From contig CAZTOU010000003.1 of the NCBI GenBank assembly GCA_964615365.1, positions 62,001 through 126,000 of the forward strand: a stretch of DNA of 64,000 bases. Direction: 5' to 3'. The stretch comes from CAVXZE01 sp964615365. Its GTDB lineage: Bacteria; Myxococcota_A; UBA9160; UBA6930. Shown piece after piece: positions 60,365 to 64,000 of this stretch (positions within the stretch are counted from its first letter, which is position 1; the number at the start of each line of letters is the position of its first letter). Under the pieces are notes generated by a model. The model saw only the letters and a program-made list of their open reading frames with translations, was not told the DNA's origin and did not search any database. Both the position numbers and the translations under genes were made by a program.

Positions 60365-61645
60365 ATGGACGTCGAGCTGGAAGAGGCGGGCCCCGTCGAG
60401 AAGAAGCTCTCGGTGACGGTTCCGGCGAAGACCGTCGATGGCCGCTTTGCCACGGCGTACCGGGAGCTGCAGAGGAACGTCGACCTGCCCGGCTTCCGCA
60501 AGGGGAAGGTGCCTCGGACTCTTCTCGAGAAGCGCTGGGGTGAGCAGGTGGCCGCTGAGGTCGCCTCCGAGCTCGCTGCCGAGGCCCTCGCGGAGGCGCT
60601 CGACCAGCAGGAGCTCGACACGGTGGGGGCGCCCGAGCTCGAGTTGGGAGAGGCGCGGCCGGGACAGGCCTTTCGCTTCAGCGCCACGGTCGGCCTTCGT
60701 CCGCACCCTTCCGTCTCCGACTACCGTGGGGTGCGAGTGGTGCGGGAGACGCCGACGCTCAGCGACGAGGAGCTGGGAGGGCACCTCGAGTCGATGCGTC
60801 GACAGAGCGGCGTGCTCGAGACGGTCGAGGAAGACCGACCGGCCGCCGACGGAGATGTCGTCGACGCCACACTCACTCTCCAGGACGAGACGTACGGTGA
60901 CCTCGTCCGCGATCACCAGCTCTTGAGCCTGCCCGATGACCCGACTCACCCGTTCGTGCTCGATCTGGTGCGAGGTTTGCGGCGTGGAGAGACCGGCACA
61001 GGCGAGGTGACGGTTCCGGACGATTACGTGGTGCCCGATTGGGCCGGGAGAAGCTGCCGGGTCGCGGTCTTGGTCCACGCGATCAAGAGCTTGTCTCTGC
61101 CTTCGCTCGACGCCGACTTTGCCCGGCGGGTCGGTCACGACAGCGTGGAAGATCTGCGGGAGGCCCTGCGCAGCCAGCTTCTCGCAATGATGGCGCAGCG
61201 TGGCCGGGACCGCGAATCGCGGAGCCTGATCGAGACCGTCATCGAGTCGAACCCATTCGATATTCCCCGGGCGATGGTCACCGAACGCGCACAGACACTC
61301 GTCGAGAGCATCGCCGCCCAGCTCACGGACGGCCTGAGCCGGGGGATGGCACCGACGCTCGAGGACCTCGACGACGAGAAGCGCGAGCAGGTCCTGGAGG
61401 AGGCCGAGTTCTCGGTTCGCAGGGAGGTGATCCTCGAAGCGATCGGCCGCCAGGAGGAGATTCGTCTCGAGGACGGAGATCGAGACGCGGGGATCGAACA
61501 GGTAGCGGCGCGAACCGGTCGGCCCGTCGAGGTCCTGCGAAGCGCGCTTTCGCAGAGCGGCATGGCCCAGGTCGACGCCAAGGTGCTCGAGGACAAGATC
61601 CTCGACTGGCTGTTCGATCGAGCCGAGGTGGTGACCGAGGACTGA
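60365..61645 (+). CDS. tig: trigger factor
   Basis: A 426-residue ribosome-associated chaperone. The ribosome-binding signature appears as LPGFRKGKVPRTLLEKRWG near residue 40, followed by a peptidyl-prolyl isomerase domain and a long helical C-terminal domain. It is divergent enough that the isomerase domain is only weakly recognisable. The ATG at 60365 has gggagg five bases upstream. The usual clpP-clpX neighbours are absent; the next genes are on the opposite strand. Confidence 0.85.
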   Translation: MDVELEEAGPVEKKLSVTVPAKTVDGRFATAYRELQRNVDLPGFRKGKVPRTLLEKRWGEQVAAEVASELAAEALAEALDQQELDTVGAPELELGEARPGQAFRFSATVGLRPHPSVSDYRGVRVVRETPTLSDEELGGHLESMRRQSGVLETVEEDRPAADGDVVDATLTLQDETYGDLVRDHQLLSLPDDPTHPFVLDLVRGLRRGETGTGEVTVPDDYVVPDWAGRSCRVAVLVHAIKSLSLPSLDADFARRVGHDSVEDLREALRSQLLAMMAQRGRDRESRSLIETVIESNPFDIPRAMVTERAQTLVESIAAQLTDGLSRGMAPTLEDLDDEKREQVLEEAEFSVRREVILEAIGRQEEIRLEDGDRDAGIEQVAARTGRPVEVLRSALSQSGMAQVDAKVLEDKILDWLFDRAEVVTED

Positions 61646-61702
61646 GCTTCCCCTCCTCCGTTCACGATCCGAGCGCCGGGATCCCGGTCTTCCGTCGCGG
61701 CG

Positions 61703-62638
61703 TCAGCTCGCCGGGGGCGTCGCGCTGGATTCCCGAGACTCCTCCGGCAACCCGCTCTCCACTTCGCAGGACAAGAGGGTGATGATCCTCTCCCACGCCT
61801 CGATCAGCGGAGTGGCTACCGCGTCCACCGCCAACGGCAGCGCCCCTCGAGCCAGGGCACGCGGGGCTTCGGGACTGAAGGGGATCTCCCCGACGACATG
61901 GGCGTCTGCCCTTCTCGCCACCGCCTCGATGCGGGCCGTGAACTCCGGCGACAAATCGTGCTTGTTGACCAACACCGCCGCGGGAACGCCGAAGTGGGCG
62001 AGGAGCTCCAGGACACGCACGAGATCGTGTTCCCCGGATGGGGTCGGCTCCACGACCACGAGCGCCAGATCGCATCCGGTAACGCTGGCGTGAACCGGGC
62101 AAGCGATACCCGGCGGACCGTCCAAGAGGATCAAGTCGATGCCGTCTCGCCGGGCGACGTCGCGGGCTTCCTGGCGAACCTGGGCGACCAGCTTTCCGGA
62201 GTTGTCCTGAGCGACGCCGAGTGCGGCGTGGATCAAGGGCCCATAGGCGGTTCGTCGTTCCATCCACACCCCGGCCTGGTTGTCGACGAAGGACACGGCC
62301 CAGGCTCGACAGACCAGGGCACAGACACCACATCCTTCGCAGGCGAGGGGATCGACCACGGCGACGTCCTCGATGTGGATCGCATCGGCTCTGCATTGGG
62401 AAGCGCACTCCCCGCAGACGGTGCAGTGGTCGATGTCGATCCTGGCCCGGCGACCCGACCAGAACGGCTCGGCCCGGACGTCCGGACCCGGCAGTAGCAG
62501 GGCCAGGTTGGCCGCATCGACGTCGCAGTCAGCGGTGGTGACGGGGCTCGTCGACGCGGAGAGCTGGGCGAAGCTCGCCAGGATGGAGGTCTTTCCGGTG
62601 CCCCCCTTGCCGCTGATCACGACGAGCTGCTTCAGCAT
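61703..62638 (-). CDS. MinD/Mrp-type ATPase with inserted ferredoxin domain, second copy
   Basis: A 311-residue P-loop ATPase: deviant Walker A SGKGGTGKTS at residues 9-18, Switch-type LILLDGPPGI near 165, and a di-cluster ferredoxin insert (CTVCGECASQC and CEGCGVCALVC) near residues 70-110. Such proteins occur in pairs in many anaerobes, near NifX-like proteins, and may insert or move iron-sulfur or metal cofactors. It overlaps the other copy by 7 bp. Confidence 0.85.
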   Translation of the reverse strand: MLKQLVVISGKGGTGKTSILASFAQLSASTSPVTTADCDVDAANLALLLPGPDVRAEPFWSGRRARIDIDHCTVCGECASQCRADAIHIEDVAVVDPLACEGCGVCALVCRAWAVSFVDNQAGVWMERRTAYGPLIHAALGVAQDNSGKLVAQVRQEARDVARRDGIDLILLDGPPGIACPVHASVTGCDLALVVVEPTPSGEHDLVRVLELLAHFGVPAAVLVNKHDLSPEFTARIEAVARRADAHVVGEIPFSPEAPRALARGALPLAVDAVATPLIEAWERIITLLSCEVESGLPEESRESSATPPAS

Positions 62639-63495
62639 GAGGCCTCCGCGATCAGCCGGCGCCCGAGCGGCATCAGCAGGCTCTGGAGCTCGGGGCTCGC
62701 AGCGGCGGCGATCTCCCCGCGCGCATAGGCCGCCGCCAGCTCCGGACGGAACGGGATCTCCGCCGCCAGCTCGATCTGCTGCGACAGCAGGTATTGGCGG
62801 GTGCGGTCGTCGCCGAGGTCCGAGCGGTTGATCACGGCGGTGACGGGCTTTCCGAGAGCCCGAGTCATCTCCACGGCCAGCGTCAGGTCGTGCAGCCCGA
62901 GCGGCGTGGGCTCGGTTACCAGCACCACCAGGTCGACCTTCCTGACGATCTCCATCACGCTGCAGGAGGTGCCCGGCGGAGCGTCGATCAACGCGATCCC
63001 CGGCCACTCGATGCGTTCGAGCACTCCCCTGATGAGTGGCGTAGCGCGGGCCTCTCCCACGTCCAGCGTCGCCGCCAGAAATCGAATCGGACCTCGAGAT
63101 TCGGTCCAGGCGGTGCCCGATTCCACGGTACCGATCTCCCGAGGCCTCTCGGTGAGCGCCGACTCATTGCAGGCCAGGAGGCAGCCCCCGCAGCTGCTGC
63201 ACAGCTCGGGGAAGACCATGACGCGGTCGGGAAGGGCGAGGATGGCGTTGGACTGGCAGAAGCGCTGGCACTCTCCACACCCCGAGCAGGTCTCGCCAAC
63301 CAGGTCGGGAACCGGTCTCGCGTACCGCTGGCGGTCGCAGAGATCCGGATGCAGGAAGAGATGGCCGTTCGGCTCTTCGACGTCTGCGTCCACGTAGGCG
63401 ACGCGACGCTCGTCCCGGGCCAGAAGCCATGCCAGACTGGTAGAGACGAGGGTCTTTCCGGTTCCACCCTTCCCGCTGGCGATTGCGACCTTCAT
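62632..63495 (-). CDS. MinD/Mrp-type ATPase with inserted ferredoxin domain, first copy
   Basis: A 287-residue paralogue of the next gene: SGKGGTGKTL at residues 7-16, ferredoxin insert CSGCGECQRFCQ and CSSCGGCLLAC near residues 70-110, and IALIDAPPGTSC near 170. The pair presumably forms a heterodimer. It lies 7 bp after the NifX-like gene in the same direction. Confidence 0.85.
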   Translation of the reverse strand: MKVAIASGKGGTGKTLVSTSLAWLLARDERRVAYVDADVEEPNGHLFLHPDLCDRQRYARPVPDLVGETCSGCGECQRFCQSNAILALPDRVMVFPELCSSCGGCLLACNESALTERPREIGTVESGTAWTESRGPIRFLAATLDVGEARATPLIRGVLERIEWPGIALIDAPPGTSCSVMEIVRKVDLVVLVTEPTPLGLHDLTLAVEMTRALGKPVTAVINRSDLGDDRTRQYLLSQQIELAAEIPFRPELAAAYARGEIAAAASPELQSLLMPLGRRLIAEASC

Positions 63496-63502
63496 GGAGC
63501 GC

Positions 63503-63853
63503 CTACGACTGCATCCGTTCCAGACCGCCGTCCTCGAGCAGGCGGAAAGCCTCTCCGGCGGTGATCCCCGGTGGTGCGATCCAAGCCTCGATTTCGAAGG
63601 CGTGGAGCGCGTCGAGCGCCTTGGGGCCGAAGCGTCCCGAGATGACCGCGCCGACCCCTGCCGACCTCAGCATCTGGGCCGCGCCCGGGCCCGCTCCATG
63701 GGAGACGTCCACCGATGGGTTGTCGATGGTCTCGACGATCTGCCCCGTCTCCCTCTCCGCCACCAGGAAGGCCCCGGCGCGGCCGAAACGATCGTCCATG
63801 GTGGCCTCGAGATCCCGACTTCCGCACGGCACGCTGACGGCGATTCTGCTCAT
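63503..63853 (-). CDS. NifX/NifB-type cofactor-binding domain protein
   Basis: A 116-residue protein of the dinitrogenase iron-molybdenum cofactor family, beginning MSRIAVSVPCGSRDLEATMDD and with the family segments RFGRAGAFLVAE and AGVGAVISGRFGPKALDAL. No nitrogenase genes lie near, so it more likely serves with the two MinD-type ATPases in metal or cluster handling, as seen in many anaerobes. The ATG overlaps the upstream stop (ATGA). Confidence 0.85.
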   Translation of the reverse strand: MSRIAVSVPCGSRDLEATMDDRFGRAGAFLVAERETGQIVETIDNPSVDVSHGAGPGAAQMLRSAGVGAVISGRFGPKALDALHAFEIEAWIAPPGITAGEAFRLLEDGGLERMQS

Positions 63854-64000
63854 GGTGACCTCCTCTCCTGTTGCTCGTGCCCGCCGCAGCTATCTGGGTG
63901 GTCGTGCGCGCAGGGGACCACTCCCCGGTGCTCTCCGCGCAGATAGGCCCCGAGCACCGCCGCGACGTTGCCAGTGACGCCGGTGGCCACGTCGATCCCG
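63850..64000 (-). CDS. second NifX/NifB-type domain protein, C-terminal part only
   Basis: The last 49 codons of a gene cut by the right edge. The visible part begins GIDVATGVTGNVAAVLGAYL, the typical end of a dinitrogenase cofactor-family domain, then a Cys/His-rich tail (CAHDHPDSCGGHEQQ) that may bind metal. It overlaps the next gene by ATGA. Confidence 0.7.
   Translation of the reverse strand, partial: GIDVATGVTGNVAAVLGAYLRGEHRGVVPCAHDHPDSCGGHEQQERRSP

Noticed and set aside
61640..61710. CCGGGATCCCGG palindrome as a terminator for trigger factor
   Set aside because: The palindrome has no usable loop and no U-tract; too weak to call.
1..64000. CRISPR array, tRNA, rRNA, transposase or phage genes
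   Set aside because: Looked for repeat-spacer patterns and typical gene families; none seen.

Overview
The window is GC-rich bacterial DNA with no tRNA, rRNA, CRISPR array, insertion sequence or phage gene that I can see. Outer-membrane porin, lipoprotein and Tat-exported redox genes indicate a Gram-negative (diderm) cell. Nearly every gene serves anaerobic respiration. The set dsrAB-dsrD-dsrN-dsrL-dsrC plus sat-aprBA marks a dissimilatory sulfur metaboliser. The combination of dsrD with dsrL has been reported from uncultivated Acidobacteriota and a few other lineages. I favour such an uncultured lineage, but protein sequence alone does not fix the phylum.

1-14215 (mostly minus strand): a membrane-anchored tetraheme cytochrome and a Tat ferredoxin cut by the window edge, a divergent c554-type tetraheme cytochrome, then a tightly overlapping nine-gene operon read from 14215 down to 1948. 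It encodes a GltD-like FAD/NAD(P) oxidoreductase, a Rieske protein, cytochrome b, a heptaheme cytochrome c, the three subunits of an exported nitrite oxidoreductase/nitrate reductase (Nxr type), a TorD chaperone and a hemerythrin. 14713-20894 (minus): a periplasmic nitrate reductase operon napL-D-A-G-H-B. 21038-23831: an AlgE-like porin, a Crp/Fnr regulator and a lipoprotein. Three near-perfect FNR/Dnr-type palindromes lie upstream of the Nxr operon, the Nap operon and the porin/regulator pair.

23904-29609 (plus): an operon of ferredoxin, tungsten/molybdenum aldehyde:ferredoxin oxidoreductase-like protein, two CCG-domain iron-sulfur proteins and a GlcD-like flavoprotein. 29688-31376 (minus): a thiolase with its DUF35 partner. 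31579-37715: a poorly known set containing an MBL hydrolase, a DUF364 protein, a methyltransferase-like protein, a radical SAM protein, a TPR protein carrying SPASM-like cysteines, and a CGGC-like protein.

37747-51065: the Dsr system. dsrO-dsrP run on the minus strand, divergent from dsrA-B-D-N-L-C, an RsbRD-type protein, dsrM-K-J and a siroheme synthase on the plus strand. 51787-59623: sat, aprB, aprA, two small cysteine proteins, a TauE/SafE exporter, a small membrane protein and a qmoC-like gene, without qmoA or qmoB. The dsrA and sat upstream regions are homologous over about 250 bp, and each carries a textbook sigma-54 promoter. This suggests that sulfate activation and sulfite reduction are co-regulated.

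59696-64000: a small helical protein, trigger factor, two MinD-type ATPases with inserted ferredoxin domains, and two NifX/NifB-type cofactor-binding proteins, the last one cut by the window end.

Together the window encodes two routes of nitrate/nitrite chemistry in the periplasm, fed from the quinone pool (Rieske/cytochrome b and NapGH), and a cytoplasmic sulfate/sulfite pathway linked to the membrane by DsrMKJOP and QmoC. The two systems appear to be under different global controls: Crp/Fnr for nitrogen and sigma-54 for sulfur.
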